DNA of 64,000 nt from Daejeonella sp. JGW-45 (GTDB lineage: Bacteria > Bacteroidota > Bacteroidia > Sphingobacteriales > Sphingobacteriaceae), in NCBI RefSeq assembly GCF_029360805.1, contig NZ_JARKNC010000010.1, positions 361,287-425,286 of the forward strand, written 5' to 3'. The notes under the pieces were generated by a model. The model was not told where the DNA came from. It saw nothing but the letters and a program-made list of their open reading frames with translations, and did no database searches. Shown here one piece after another: positions 34,468-46,300 of this stretch. The position numbers were made by a program, and so were the translations under genes. Position 1 is the stretch's first letter; every line of letters starts with the position of its first letter.

Positions 34468-35916
34468 ATGGAAGGTTTTCCATCTCTCAAACAAATTCAA
34501 ACCTTGTTGACCGGCCGGGAAATGTACCTGCCGGATGTAGTCGCTGATTATTTACAGCGTATTGAAGAACGAAAGGAGCTGAATGCTTTTCTGGAAGTGT
34601 TTTCGGACGAGGCCCGGTCAGCTGCTTTACGTATCCAGGACAAGATCGATAGGGGTACGGCAGGGAGGCTTGCGGGGATGGTTATTGGTATCAAAGATAA
34701 CATCTGCTACGCCGGCCATAAGGTGTCCGCATCTTCAAAAATACTTGATAATTATACTTCCCCATTTTCGGCGACTGTGGTCGACCGGCTTTTGGAGGAG
34801 GATGCCATAATCATAGGGAGGCTGAATTGCGACGAATTTGCCATGGGTGCTTCAAATGAGTCTTCTTATTATGGCCCTGTTCGTAACGATGCTGATGTCA
34901 CCAAAGTATCCGGAGGATCATCTGGCGGGGCTGCTGTAGCGGTTCAGGCGAGGCTTTGCCACGCCGCCCTGGGTACAGATACGGGAGGTTCCGTTCGTCA
35001 GCCGGCGTCTTTCTGTGGAGTAGTGGGCTTGAAACCAACGTATGCACGTGTGTCAAGACATGGGATCATTTCTTATGCATCTTCTTTTGACCAGGTTGGA
35101 CCGATCACAGGTTCTGTACAGGATGCTGCCTTATTGCTCGAAGTGATTGCCGGGCCTGACAAATATGACAGTACCGTTTCCAGCCATGCAGTCCCAGCTT
35201 ATTCTGATTTCCAGCATGCAAAAGGACCCAAAAAAATAGCGTATTTATCTGAAGCCCTCCACTCCGAGGGCCTGGATCCTGAGGTTAAAGCTATGTTCGA
35301 AAGGAATATCCTTAACCTGAAGGCAGCAGGTCATCTTGTCGAGCCGGTTTCGTTTGATTTGCTTGAGTATGTAGTCCCGGCATACTACATACTGACAATG
35401 GCGGAAGCTTCATCTAATCTTGCCAGGTACGACGGCGTTCATTACGGATACCGCAGCGCAGAGGCTACGGATCTTGAAACAACTTATAAGCGATCGCGCT
35501 CCGAGGGTTTTGGTTCAGAGGTGAAACGGCGGATAGTATTGGGGACTTTTGTTTTAAGTGCAGGGTATTATGACGCTTATTATGCAAAGGCACAGAAAGT
35601 CAGGCGACTGATCCGGGACAAGACTGACGAGATCTTAGCGGAGTATGATTTCATTATGACGCCCACAGCACCGGCGCCGGCATTTACCATTGGTGAAGCA
35701 AGTGATGACCCCGTTGTGAATTACCTGGCCGATATCTTTACGGTTCAGGCATCTCTTGCCGGGATACCAGCAATATCTTTACCCTCGGGCAATAACACAG
35801 CCGGACTCCCGTTAGGTATTCAGTTTTTGGGGAAACGTTTCGAAGAGGGTGAGCTGTTGTCTTTTTCAAAAAATATAGAGGAACTACTGAGAGGTAATTT
35901 AAATAACGTTGTTTAA
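34468..35916 (+). CDS. gatA: Aspartyl/glutamyl-tRNA amidotransferase subunit A
   Basis: Glutaminase subunit of GatCAB, which converts misacylated Glu-tRNAGln or Asp-tRNAAsn to the correct form. 482 residues, normal length. The amidase-signature triad is Lys76 (GIKDN), Ser151 (SGGSSGGAAVAV) and Ser175 (GTDTGGSVRQPASF), with the spacing known from GatA. gatB and gatC are not in the window. It is possible that it shares a transcript with the lytic transglycosylase gene 32 bases downstream. Confidence 0.95.
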   Translation: MEGFPSLKQIQTLLTGREMYLPDVVADYLQRIEERKELNAFLEVFSDEARSAALRIQDKIDRGTAGRLAGMVIGIKDNICYAGHKVSASSKILDNYTSPFSATVVDRLLEEDAIIIGRLNCDEFAMGASNESSYYGPVRNDADVTKVSGGSSGGAAVAVQARLCHAALGTDTGGSVRQPASFCGVVGLKPTYARVSRHGIISYASSFDQVGPITGSVQDAALLLEVIAGPDKYDSTVSSHAVPAYSDFQHAKGPKKIAYLSEALHSEGLDPEVKAMFERNILNLKAAGHLVEPVSFDLLEYVVPAYYILTMAEASSNLARYDGVHYGYRSAEATDLETTYKRSRSEGFGSEVKRRIVLGTFVLSAGYYDAYYAKAQKVRRLIRDKTDEILAEYDFIMTPTAPAPAFTIGEASDDPVVNYLADIFTVQASLAGIPAISLPSGNNTAGLPLGIQFLGKRFEEGELLSFSKNIEELLRGNLNNVV

Positions 35917-35948
35917 CTGACGGTCGCGGCCGTACTTAATTAACTCGT

Positions 35949-37328
35949 ATGATAAGAACTTTTACTTTTGTCACGGTTATATTATTATGTTCGGCTGTAG
36001 TCCAGGCTAAGGCAACTGTGACCTTCGTCGCATCTTCGATCGAAGATATTAATAGCAAACTAGGCTCAAACTTTCCAAATGATACTCTGGCTGATCCTTC
36101 TGAGGATAAGCTTCTCGCTTTTCAGGGTTCGATGTACGAAGGCAGGCTCGACTCGCTGGAAAGAACGGTACCTTTAAATTACAATGAGTTTGTACAGCAT
36201 TATATCGACATCTATGTTCAAAGAAAAGAACAGATCGGCAAAATGCTGGGTTTATCCAAATATTATTTCCCCATTTTCGAAAAGGCTCTGATGGAAGCCG
36301 GCTTACCAGACGAACTGAAGTTTATTACTGTAATAGAATCGGCTTTAAACCCTCATGCCGTTTCACGGTCGGGAGCTGTTGGCCCCTGGCAGTTCATGTA
36401 TACCACGGCAAAAGGTTATGGCCTGGTTATGGATAACTATGTGGATGAACGTAAGGATCCGGTTAAATCAAGCTATGCGGCGACTCACTATTTTCTCGAT
36501 GCGTATAAGCGGATAGGCGACTGGCTGCTTACGATCGCTGCTTTTAATTGCGGTACCGGAGCAGTAACAAGAGCTATTGAACGTTCGGGCGGGATAGCCG
36601 ACTTCTGGAAAGTACGAGCTTTCCTGCCGAAGGAAACTCAGAACTATGTGCCGGCGTTTATTGCCACCGTCTATGCGATGAACCATTACCGCGATCATGA
36701 TATCAAAGTGAGGCCTGCGGATTTTGGTGTGGTAACAAATGTAATCCCGGTTGACAAAAGGGTCTCGATCGGCAATGTGGCTAAAGCCGCAAACCTGGAC
36801 ATTAAAGAGCTCTTAATTCTGAATCCTTCATATAAAAGGCAAATCATAAATGGGTCTCCCGGAAATCCCAGGGCGCTGGTAATTCCGGATGTCGATAATA
36901 GGATGTATGCTTCGCTTTATGAAGTATTGAACAGCGAGGCGGGCAGGTCACAGTTAATTCTTGCATCCGTTAAAAAGCCGGAAACAGAAAATGACCCTGC
37001 TCCTCAGTATCATAAAGTCAAGGCAGGCCAGAATCTGAGTTCGATAGCTCAGATGTATGACATGACCGTTCAGGATCTTAAAGTATGGAATAACCTGAAG
37101 GTATCAACCATAGTTCCGGGTCAAAATATTCGCCTCTCACCACCTGCCAAAAGTTCGTCTGAATCTACCGTACGGGGATATATGAACTACATAGTAAAAG
37201 CGGGCGACACGCTTTCGGGAATTGCTGAGAAGTTCAACGGAATGACCGTGTCAAAGCTCAAAGCACTCAATGGGCTGAACGGATCGGCCATTGTTCCTGG
37301 TATGAGGTTAATTATAAATCAATTGTAG
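35949..37328 (+). CDS. Membrane-bound lytic transglycosylase with two LysM domains (MltD-like)
   Basis: 459 residues. Signal peptide 1-22; GH23 lytic transglycosylase domain (about 95-240) with catalytic Glu130 in VIESALNPHAVSRSGAVGPWQFM; FNCGTGAVTRAIER and ETQNYVPAFIAT complete it. Two LysM peptidoglycan-binding modules follow (about 355-400: YHKVKAGQNLSSIAQMYDMTV; 412-457: YIVKAGDTLSGIAEKFNGMTV). It cleaves glycan strands with anhydro-MurNAc ends. Between ~270 and 345 is a further LysM-like spacer (VSIGNVAKAANLDIKELLILN). Confidence 0.93.
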   Translation: MIRTFTFVTVILLCSAVVQAKATVTFVASSIEDINSKLGSNFPNDTLADPSEDKLLAFQGSMYEGRLDSLERTVPLNYNEFVQHYIDIYVQRKEQIGKMLGLSKYYFPIFEKALMEAGLPDELKFITVIESALNPHAVSRSGAVGPWQFMYTTAKGYGLVMDNYVDERKDPVKSSYAATHYFLDAYKRIGDWLLTIAAFNCGTGAVTRAIERSGGIADFWKVRAFLPKETQNYVPAFIATVYAMNHYRDHDIKVRPADFGVVTNVIPVDKRVSIGNVAKAANLDIKELLILNPSYKRQIINGSPGNPRALVIPDVDNRMYASLYEVLNSEAGRSQLILASVKKPETENDPAPQYHKVKAGQNLSSIAQMYDMTVQDLKVWNNLKVSTIVPGQNIRLSPPAKSSSESTVRGYMNYIVKAGDTLSGIAEKFNGMTVSKLKALNGLNGSAIVPGMRLIINQL

Positions 37329-37373
37329 TTTCGGAAACAGTTTTTTCAGAACCATTACAGGCTTTTTAAAAGT

Positions 37374-37401
37374 TGTATAAGAGAAAAGAATTGTAATTTT
37401 A
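37374..37401 (+). promoter_or_regulatory. Probable promoter of maeB (ruvA, sprA)
   Basis: TTG (37374-37376), 17-base spacer, TAATTTTA (37394-37401), which differs from TAnnTTTG in the last base. The ATG of maeB follows 25 bases later. Confidence 0.5.
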
Positions 37402-37425
37402 GCGGCACTAACCAAAACTACTTTA

Positions 37426-39753
37426 ATGGCTAAGATTAATCGCAAACAAGACGCACTGGACTACCATTCTCAGGGTCGCCCCGGAAAGATCCAGGTAGTT
37501 CCAACCAAACCCACCAATTCTCAACGTGACCTGTCACTGGCCTATTCGCCCGGCGTGGCAGAGCCATGTCTGAAAATTGCAGATAACAAAGATGATGTTT
37601 ATAAATATACAGCAAAGGGCAATCTTGTTGCCGTCATCAGCAACGGCTCAGCAGTCCTCGGACTTGGAGATATAGGCCCTGAGGCGGGAAAGCCGGTTAT
37701 GGAGGGCAAGGGCCTGCTTTTTAAGATCTTTGCCGACATTGACGTATTCGACCTGGAGCTTGACACCAAAAACATTGATGAGTTTGTTACTATAGTCAAA
37801 GCTTTGGAGCCGACTTTCGGCGGAGTTAATCTGGAAGATATCAAGGCACCCGAGTGTTTTGAAATCGAAAGAAGGCTGAAAGAGGCTATGTCCATCCCGG
37901 TAATGCACGATGACCAGCATGGCACAGCGATTATTTCTGCGGCAGCGCTTATCAATGCTTGTGAAATACAAAAGAAAAAAATTGAGAAGGTAAAGATCGT
38001 GGTGAACGGAGCCGGTGCCGCGGCGATATCGTGTACCCGCCTGTATGTAAGCCTGGGAGCGAAAAAGGAAAATATTGTCATGCTCGACCGGTCGGGTGTC
38101 ATCCGCTCAGACCGTGATAAGCTGGAAGGTACCAAGGCAGAATTTGCAACGTCCAGAAAGATCAGTACCCTTGAGGAAGCGGTTAAGGATTCGGACGTAT
38201 TTATTGGCCTGTCCTCACCTGATGTACTTACAGCGGACATGCTGAAGACGATGGCTAAGAATCCAATCGTTTTCGCAATGGCTAACCCCAACCCGGAAAT
38301 TGCCTACGAGCTGGCAATTCAAACGCGAAAAGATATTATCATGGCGACGGGCCGCTCAGATTACCCCAACCAGGTAAATAATGTTCTGGGCTTCCCATAT
38401 ATCTTCCGGGGGGCACTGGATGTAAGAGCAACGGCGATAAACGAAGAGATGAAGAAGGCGGCGGTTCTCGCTATCGCTGACCTGGCAAAGAAGTCGGTGC
38501 CCGAAGCCGTAAATCTTGCCTATAATTCCAGGAATCTGAAATTTGGCAAGGACTATATTATTCCCAAGCCCATAGACTTCAGATTGATCACGTCGGTATC
38601 ACCGGCTGTAGCGAAGGCTGCTATCGATTCAGGCGTTGCGCGTAAGATCATTACCGACTGGGAGGCGTATAATGATGAGCTGAAAAATCGTCTGGGCATG
38701 GACGATAAGTTGATGAGAGCCATTACTAATAAGGCAAAATCATCGCCTAAGCGCGTCGTATTTGCAGAGGCCGACAATTACAAAATTCTGAAATCAGCGC
38801 AGATCGTTAAAGATGAAGGTATCGCTATCCCGATCTTATTAGGCAATAAAGAAAGGATTAAGCAAATCATCGCCGATCATGAACTTGAGCTTGAGGGGGT
38901 AGAGATCATTAATCCCCTGGAAGAAAAAAATATCTGCGCACAATATGCCGACTTCCTTTATAAGAAACGCCAGCGTAGGGGTATAACTGTTTATGAGGCT
39001 AAGAAGCTCATGCGCGACCGCAATTATTACGGTGCAACAATGGTTCAATTTGGCCAGGCGGATGCACTTATATCAGGCCTTACTAAAGATTACGCCACAA
39101 CCATCAAACCTGCGCTCCAGGTAATTGGGATAGAGGATGATGTTAACCGCGTTGCCGGGATGTACATGATGCTTACCAAGAAAGGGCCGGTATTTTTTGG
39201 CGATACAACGGTTAACGAAAACCCGTCTGTAGAGGAGTTGGTCGATATTACAATTCTTATTGACCGGTCGGTGAAGAAATTCAATATTCAACCCAGAATT
39301 GCGATGCTGTCTTATTCTAATTTTGGATCTAATGACGGACTCGTTCCGGAGAAAGTACGCCAGGCGGTTAAAATATTGCACCAGAAGCATCCGGAGATTG
39401 TAGTTGACGGCGAAATGCAGGCTAATTTTGCGATGAACCCTGATCTGTTGAAAGATAATTATCCATTTAGTACCCTGGTTGGCGCTGCGGCAAACGTATT
39501 GATGTTTCCGAACCTCGAATCGGGGAATATTGCGTATAAATTACTACAGGAGCTGGGCGGGGCTGAAGCGGTAGGGCCTATCCTTCTGGGACTTAGAAAA
39601 CCGGTGCATGTATTGCAGCTGGATAGTTCGGTCAGGGAAATTGTGAATATGGTCACTATAGCCGTGCTGGACGCCCAGACCAAGGAGGAGCAGAAGGAAT
39701 CTGCTTCCCGCAGGAAAAGCATATTTAGTCGTGTTTCAAAAGCACAGAAGTAA
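37426..39753 (+). CDS. maeB: NADP-dependent malic enzyme with phosphotransacetylase-like domain
   Basis: 775 residues, the size of the MaeB fusion type. The N-terminal malic enzyme (about 1-430) decarboxylates malate to pyruvate with NADP: PTNSQRDLSLAYSPGVAEPC, GSAVLGLGDIGPEAGKPVMEGKG, FGGVNLEDIKAPECF, VMHDDQHGTAI and the Rossmann motif VKIVVNGAGAAAIS. The C-terminal part (about 440-775) is PTA-like (KRVVFAEADNYKILKSAQI, MAVFGD-type FFGDTTVNENPSVEEL); in the enterobacterial enzyme it binds acetyl-CoA and regulates rather than transferring phosphate. ruvA follows after six bases. Confidence 0.95.
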   Translation: MAKINRKQDALDYHSQGRPGKIQVVPTKPTNSQRDLSLAYSPGVAEPCLKIADNKDDVYKYTAKGNLVAVISNGSAVLGLGDIGPEAGKPVMEGKGLLFKIFADIDVFDLELDTKNIDEFVTIVKALEPTFGGVNLEDIKAPECFEIERRLKEAMSIPVMHDDQHGTAIISAAALINACEIQKKKIEKVKIVVNGAGAAAISCTRLYVSLGAKKENIVMLDRSGVIRSDRDKLEGTKAEFATSRKISTLEEAVKDSDVFIGLSSPDVLTADMLKTMAKNPIVFAMANPNPEIAYELAIQTRKDIIMATGRSDYPNQVNNVLGFPYIFRGALDVRATAINEEMKKAAVLAIADLAKKSVPEAVNLAYNSRNLKFGKDYIIPKPIDFRLITSVSPAVAKAAIDSGVARKIITDWEAYNDELKNRLGMDDKLMRAITNKAKSSPKRVVFAEADNYKILKSAQIVKDEGIAIPILLGNKERIKQIIADHELELEGVEIINPLEEKNICAQYADFLYKKRQRRGITVYEAKKLMRDRNYYGATMVQFGQADALISGLTKDYATTIKPALQVIGIEDDVNRVAGMYMMLTKKGPVFFGDTTVNENPSVEELVDITILIDRSVKKFNIQPRIAMLSYSNFGSNDGLVPEKVRQAVKILHQKHPEIVVDGEMQANFAMNPDLLKDNYPFSTLVGAAANVLMFPNLESGNIAYKLLQELGGAEAVGPILLGLRKPVHVLQLDSSVREIVNMVTIAVLDAQTKEEQKESASRRKSIFSRVSKAQK

Positions 39754-39759
39754 AAAAGA

Positions 39760-40344
39760 ATGTACGCTTACATTGATGGTAAACTTGTTTTTAAGTGTCC
39801 TACGTATGTAGTAATAGACGCCGGTGGTGTAGGGTATCATATTAATATCTCCCTGAATACCTACGGGGCTTTAAATGATTCGGAGAGATGTAAGCTTTTC
39901 ACCTGGCTTCACGTTAAGGAGGACGCGCATACCCTGTATGGTTTTTTGGATGAGGGGGAAAGAAGGTTGTTCCTGCATCTCATTTCGGTATCGGGAATAG
40001 GACCGAATACCGGAAGGATGATATTATCTTCTATTACACCCGCGGAAATACAGACAGCTATTGTTAAGGGGGATGTTCCCCTGATCCAGAGAATTAAAGG
40101 AATCGGACCCAAGTCTGCGCAGCGGATGATCCTGGAGCTGCAGGACAAGCTGAAAAAGGAAGGGCCGGATTCATTGATTTCTATGCCGGATAATGTTACG
40201 GCTAAAGACGAGGCGCTGTCTGCATTGGTTATGCTTGGTTTTAATAAAAGCACTGCTGACAAGGCTTTAGATGCTGTTATAAGATCGGAAGGAGAAAGTT
40301 TGACAGTGGAGCAATTGATAAAAATTGCGCTTAAAAGCTTATAA
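39760..40344 (+). CDS. ruvA: Holliday junction branch migration DNA helicase RuvA
   Basis: 194 residues, usual length. Domain I is an OB-fold (MYAYIDGKLVFKCPTYVVIDAGGVGYHINIS), domain II has two helix-hairpin-helix motifs (FLHLISVSGIGPNTGRMIL, IQRIKGIGPKSAQRMILEL) and domain III is the mobile RuvB-binding domain (EALSALVMLGFNKSTADKAL). RuvA holds the four-way junction while RuvB pumps DNA. It sits between maeB and sprA, a neighbourhood seen in related genomes; its end overlaps the longest possible sprA frame. Confidence 0.96.
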   Translation: MYAYIDGKLVFKCPTYVVIDAGGVGYHINISLNTYGALNDSERCKLFTWLHVKEDAHTLYGFLDEGERRLFLHLISVSGIGPNTGRMILSSITPAEIQTAIVKGDVPLIQRIKGIGPKSAQRMILELQDKLKKEGPDSLISMPDNVTAKDEALSALVMLGFNKSTADKALDAVIRSEGESLTVEQLIKIALKSL

Positions 40345-40366
40345 TTACTATCAATATCAAAGGAAA

Positions 40367-43300
40367 TTGAAAAGTGTTGCTTTTTATATAAGTGGGATTT
40401 GCTTTTTCTTCTTAGTCCTCCTAGGCAGCCATGCTATCGCACAAAATCCAGCCGCCGGGAAAGACACTTCAAAGCTCACTTATCCCTTTGAGGATTCGAA
40501 ATATATCCAGCTAAAACGTACTCCGGGTATAACACTGCCAAACCCGTCAAACATCCGGCGTAGTGTTGAATTCGATCCTGTTTCAAAGCGATATATTATC
40601 CGTGAAAAGATCGGTGACCGTTTTTATCGTACTCCTCAGTACCTGAGCATCGAGGAGTATCAGAAGTATGAAAATGAGTTGATAAAAAAGAACTACTGGA
40701 AGGAACTTGCCGACCTGCCCCTTGCTGAAGCGAGGGAGCCGGGCTTTATTCCACCTGTAAAGATCAACAGCAAGTCTTTCGAAAAGATATTTGGTGGGTC
40801 GACCATAGATATCCGCCCCCAGGGTTCAGCTGATCTGACGCTTTCCGGACGGTTCAACCGGAATGAAAATCCCCTGTTTAACGAACGTCAGCGCAGCCAG
40901 GGCAACTTTGATTTTGAGCAGCGGATCCAGATGAATGTTGTCGGCCAGATAGGGGAGAAGCTCAGGATTACAACAAACTATAATACTGAAGCACAGTTTG
41001 ATTTTGAGAACCAGGTAAAGCTTGATTATACCGGCAAAGATGACGAGATCATCAGGAAGATCGAAGCTGGTAACGTGAGTCTCCCCCTGAGCTCTACGTT
41101 AATATCAGGCAGTCAGGCTCTTTTTGGCCTGAAAACGCAGCTCCAGTTTGGGCGTCTAAACGTAACTACGGTATTTTCCCAGCAGAAATCGCAGCAACGG
41201 GAGATAACTATCACCAACGGATCCCAGCAAAATGAGTTCAGTATCTCTGCCGACAATTATGAGCCGAATAAACATTACTTCCTGGCGCAGTATTTCCGGA
41301 ATAATTATAACAGGGCCCTTGAGAATATACCGGTTATTAACTCAAACGTTAACATCACGAAGATCGAAGTCTGGATAACAAACCGTTCAAACAGTACGGT
41401 CAATTCCAGGGATGTGCTTGGTCTCATCGACCTGGGTGAAAATAACGTTTACAACAGAGCCCAGATACAGGGCGGCGCTGGTTTTTCAGCTTTGCCTGCA
41501 GGGTTTAACGGTCCGGGCTTTACCCAGCAATCAAATAACCTTCTACAGGTTTTGCCTCCCGGTGCAAGGCTGACAAACAGCAATGACGCTAATGCTTTCT
41601 TCCAGGCAAACGGGGCCACAGACAATTTCGCAAAACTGACTTTCGCACGGAGCCTGACCGATAAGGAATACACTCTGAATCCCAGATTGGGATATATCTC
41701 ACTTAACACATCATTAAATGCAGATGAGGTACTTGCTGTTGCCTTCCGGTATACGCTTAATGGTGTGGAGTACCAGGTAGGGGAGTTCTCTACAGACGTA
41801 GCTGTCAACAATACTACACCTGAGGTTCTATTCGTAAAGCTTTTAAAGAATGAAACCTTAAAGACCAGCCTTCCAACCTGGGACCTGATGATGAAAAATA
41901 TCTATTCGTTGGGAGCTTACCAGGTAAGCAGGACCGATTTCAGGCTGAATATTTTCAGGCTTGGTGAGGATACCGGTGTTGAAACCCCGCAGATAACAGA
42001 AGGGCAAAATACCAATGGTAAACTGTGGCTGCAGTTAACTAATCTGGATAATTTAAATCAGCAAAATGACAGGAGGCCTGATGGATTCTTTGACTTTATT
42101 GAAGGGATAACCATAGATCCCCAGAACGGACGGATAACCTTCCCGCTGATAGAGCCATTCGGCTCAGACCTGGCCCGGCGGTTTGACCCCATTGCCGAAA
42201 GGAACCTGATCGATAAATATGTCTACCAGCCCCTGTATGATTCGACGAAGGTTTTAGCGCAGCAGTTATTCCAGCGACTCAACAGGTACCAGATAAGAGG
42301 AACCTATCAGTCGCAGTCGAGTTCTGAATTTCAGTTAAATGCCATTAACATACCCCAGGGGTCTGTCCAGGTAGTTGCGGGTACACTGCCCCTGCAGGAA
42401 GGGGTTGACTTTACTGTCGATTATAACGGTGGTATGGTCCGCATCCTGAACCAGGCTTTGTTGAACTCGGGCCAACCGATACGGATCAAGATGGAGAACA
42501 ATGAGCTGTTCGGCTTGCAGCAGCGCTCCCTCACGGGTTCCAGATTTGATTACCGGGTGAACGACAAGCTGAACCTTGGGGGTACTTTTATGAATCTTAC
42601 CGAGAAGCCTCTTACGGAGAAAGTTAATATCGGGGAGGAGTCTATTTCAAATACGATCTGGGGCCTCGATGCGAACTATAGTTCGGGCTCGCGATGGCTT
42701 ACCAGGATGGTAGATAAGATCCCATTTATAAATACCAAAGAAGCATCATCTATAACGTTTAGCGGCGAGTATGCAAATCTTATCCCGGGTCATCCCAGGG
42801 CATTAAATTTTGCCGGAAGCCGCAATGGGGCGAGTTATCTGGATGACTTTGAAGCAAGCAGGTCACTGATAGATATCAAAAGCGCTATTGCGTGGCAGAT
42901 ATCCGGAACCCCCCAGATGTTTCCTGAGTCGCGGCTTAATAATGATCTCTCGTATGGCTATAACCGTGCGCGGCTCGCCTTTTACAATATTGACCCGATA
43001 TTCTTTGTGAACGGGAATTCACTTACTCCCGACAATATAAAGAAAGATAAGAATGAACTGTCCAACCATTATGTGAGGCAGGTCTTTGAAAGGGAGGTTT
43101 TCCCATTTAAAGAATCTCCGACCGGACAGGCTATTATATTGCCAACATTTGATCTGGCTTATTACCCGCGGATCCGGGGGCCATATAACTTTTCGTCAAC
43201 TGGCTTGAATCCGGATGGAAGCCTGACCAATCCCAGAAGCCGGTGGGGAGGGATCTTCAGGAAGTTGGAGACAAATGACTTTGAAGCGCTCAATATTGAG

Positions 43301-46300
43301 TTCATTGAAATGTGGATGCTCGATCCTTTTATTTACAATAGAACAAGTCCGGGCGGCGATATATACTTCAATCTCGGAAATATTACCGAAGACATCCTGA
43401 AAGATGGAAGGAAAAGTCTCGAGAACGGCTTGCCTATTGACGGCAATCCTGCAAAAACTGATGCAACAGCCTGGGGGCGTGTTCCCAAGCTCCAGCCGGT
43501 TATCCAGGCATTTGATAATAATCCGGATGCACGGGCTTTTCAGGATGTTGGGATCGATGGACTTGGAAGCTCTGACGAAAGGCAGCAGTTCGCGACATTT
43601 TTAAACCAGGCTAAAGCGTCATTGAGTCCTCAGGCTGGTATCGCACTCGAGGAAGATCCGGCATCAGATGATTATCAATATTACCGGGGTTCAAATCTTG
43701 ATCAGCAGAATGCCGGTATTCTGAAACGTTATGAGAGGTATAATAATCCTGAGGGCAATTCCAAAACCCCTCAGCAGTCGTTAGCTGAGACCGGTATTGA
43801 AAATTCTGCAGCGACTTCTTTACCTGATGGAGAGGATATTAACCGTGATAATAATTCAACCCAGGCAGATGAATACTATCAATATAAGGTTTCGATCCGT
43901 CCGCAGGATCTGGCAACTGTAGGATCTAACTACATTACAGATATAGTTCCTGCTACCGTAAAGCTTGTAAATGGCAGGACGGAAACTGTACGGTGGATAC
44001 AGTTTAAGATCCCGGTAAATGACTACATTCAGAAAGTAGGGAACATTGAGGATTTCAAATCGATTCGGTTTATACGGATGTTCATGACCGATTTCGCTGA
44101 TACAACTGTGATGCGGTTTGCCAAGCTGCAACTGGTGCGCGGGGAATGGAGAAGATACAATGCTGAGAATAATCCAGCCAAGGTGCTTGTTGACCCGGGG
44201 CTGATAAATCCAGGGCTTGACAATTCGTCAATTGATGTGTCAACGGTAAATATTGAAGAAAACGGGCGGCGTACTCCCATTCCATATGTGTTGCCACCGG
44301 GGATCAAACGTGAACAGGATATTACAAATTTTCGCGGGCAGTCGCAGCAAAACGAGCAATCGCTGGCACTGACTGTGAAGGATCTTCGTGACGGTTATGC
44401 CCGGGCTTCTTTCAGGACCGCGTACAATGATTTTCGCTCTTACAAAAGGATGGAAATGTTTATTCATGCAGAAGGGAATCAATTAAGGGATAATGATTTG
44501 AGTGCGTTTCTTAGAGTGGGAACGGACAACCAGGATAACTACTACGATTATAATATTCCACTTAAGATAACAAACCCCGGTTCGAGCGACCCCGCGGCTA
44601 TCTGGCCTGAACAGAATAAGCTTGACGTACAGCTGAGCTTGTTTCAGGCTGCAAAAACCGCACGGAATAATGCGATCTTTAATGGACAGCCCTGGCCAAT
44701 TAATCGCCCGTTCGTTTACCAGGATGGTGCAAATACCATTACGGTTAAAGGTCAGCCGGATTTAAGCAAGGTGAGGGTTTATATGCTAGGAGTAAGAAAC
44801 CCGCTTAGAAACCCGGCAAGCCCGGCCGGCGATGATGGCCTGGATAAATCGGCTCAGGTGTGGTTCAACGAACTTCGTCTGACTGATTTCGATGAGCGGG
44901 GCGGCTGGGCTGCGACGGCAAGGCTGAACGCCAAGTTAGCTGATTTTGCCGACATCACCGTCTCGGGAAGCAGGAGTACAATAGGCTTCGGGTCTATTGA
45001 CAAAAGGGTCAGTGAGCGTAATCGTGAGGATGATATATTATTTGACATTTCGGGAAGCATGGAACTTGGAAAGTTCTTCCCTGAACGGGCGGGGATTAAG
45101 GTCCCCATGTACGTTAATTTTTCATCCCAGATAGGTAGCCCGCAATATGACCCGCGTAACCAGGATACCGAGTTTAAAACGGTCTTAAAAAATTCACCGC
45201 GGGCAATAAGAGATTCGCTCAGGTTTATTACTGAAGATTACAGCTCCCGGAAAAGCATCAACTTCACGAATGTCCGCAAAGTTAAAACCAACCCGGAAAG
45301 CAAGGTTCATTTATGGGATATTGAAAATATCAGCGCAACGTACGCATTCAACGAGTTTAATCACCGGGATTATATTAATGAAAGTACGATCCAAAGGACT
45401 TATCGGGCCGGCCTCCAGTACAATTACGCAAAGCAAGCAAAATCGATAACACCTTTTGAAAAGCTTATTAAATCGAAAGCTCTTTCACTGGTGCGTGATT
45501 TTAACTTCACATTGCTGCCGTCTGTCATTAATTTTAACATAAATGTCGATCGGCTGTATTCTGAAAACACGCTGAGAGATAACGATCCGAATAATTTCCT
45601 GCCGATAAACACGAACTTCAATAAGAACTTTCAGATGTCGCGGCTTTATGGGATAAGCTGGAACTTAACGCGTTCCTTACAGCTGGACTTTAATGCGACT
45701 AATTTCTCTGTCATAGATGAGCCGGACGGACGGATAAATGGTTTGAAGCGCGATACCTTATGGCAGAACCTTAAGAAATTGGGGCGGACGACGGACTACG
45801 GACATACGATGAACCTGACTTACAACGTACCGATAAATAAAATTCCGGGACTCGATTTCATCACTCTCGGTACGCAGTACCAGGCAGGTTTTAACTGGCA
45901 GACTGAACCGTTGATAACTCTGCGGGATCCATTGATTAACGTCGGAAACACGATCCAGAATTCACGGGCGGTTAAAGTTAACCCGGCACTTAACCTGATA
46001 CAGTTATATAATAAGTTTGGTTTTGTGCGTAGTGCATCGCAAGAGGCAAAAGGGGCGGGGCGATTCTTTGTTAATTTGCTGACCAGTGTAAAGACTGTTG
46101 GAGCGGCTTATTCAAGGACTCAGGGTACTTTCCTTCCGGGTTACCTTCCGTCAACAGACTTTATCGGTCAGGACCTGGATGCCAAAGCTCCCGGTTATGA
46201 TTTTCTGCTCGGAAGCCAAAGGGACATCCGCGGGCGGGCTCTCAGCAACGGCTGGATCACGCGGGACTCATTGCTGAACCAATTGTATATTAATACTGAC

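Noticed and set aside
37599-38291. Long open frame (about 230 residues) antisense within maeB
   Set aside because: Composition mirrors the codon structure of the sense gene (Ser/Thr-rich shadow); no recognisable domain.
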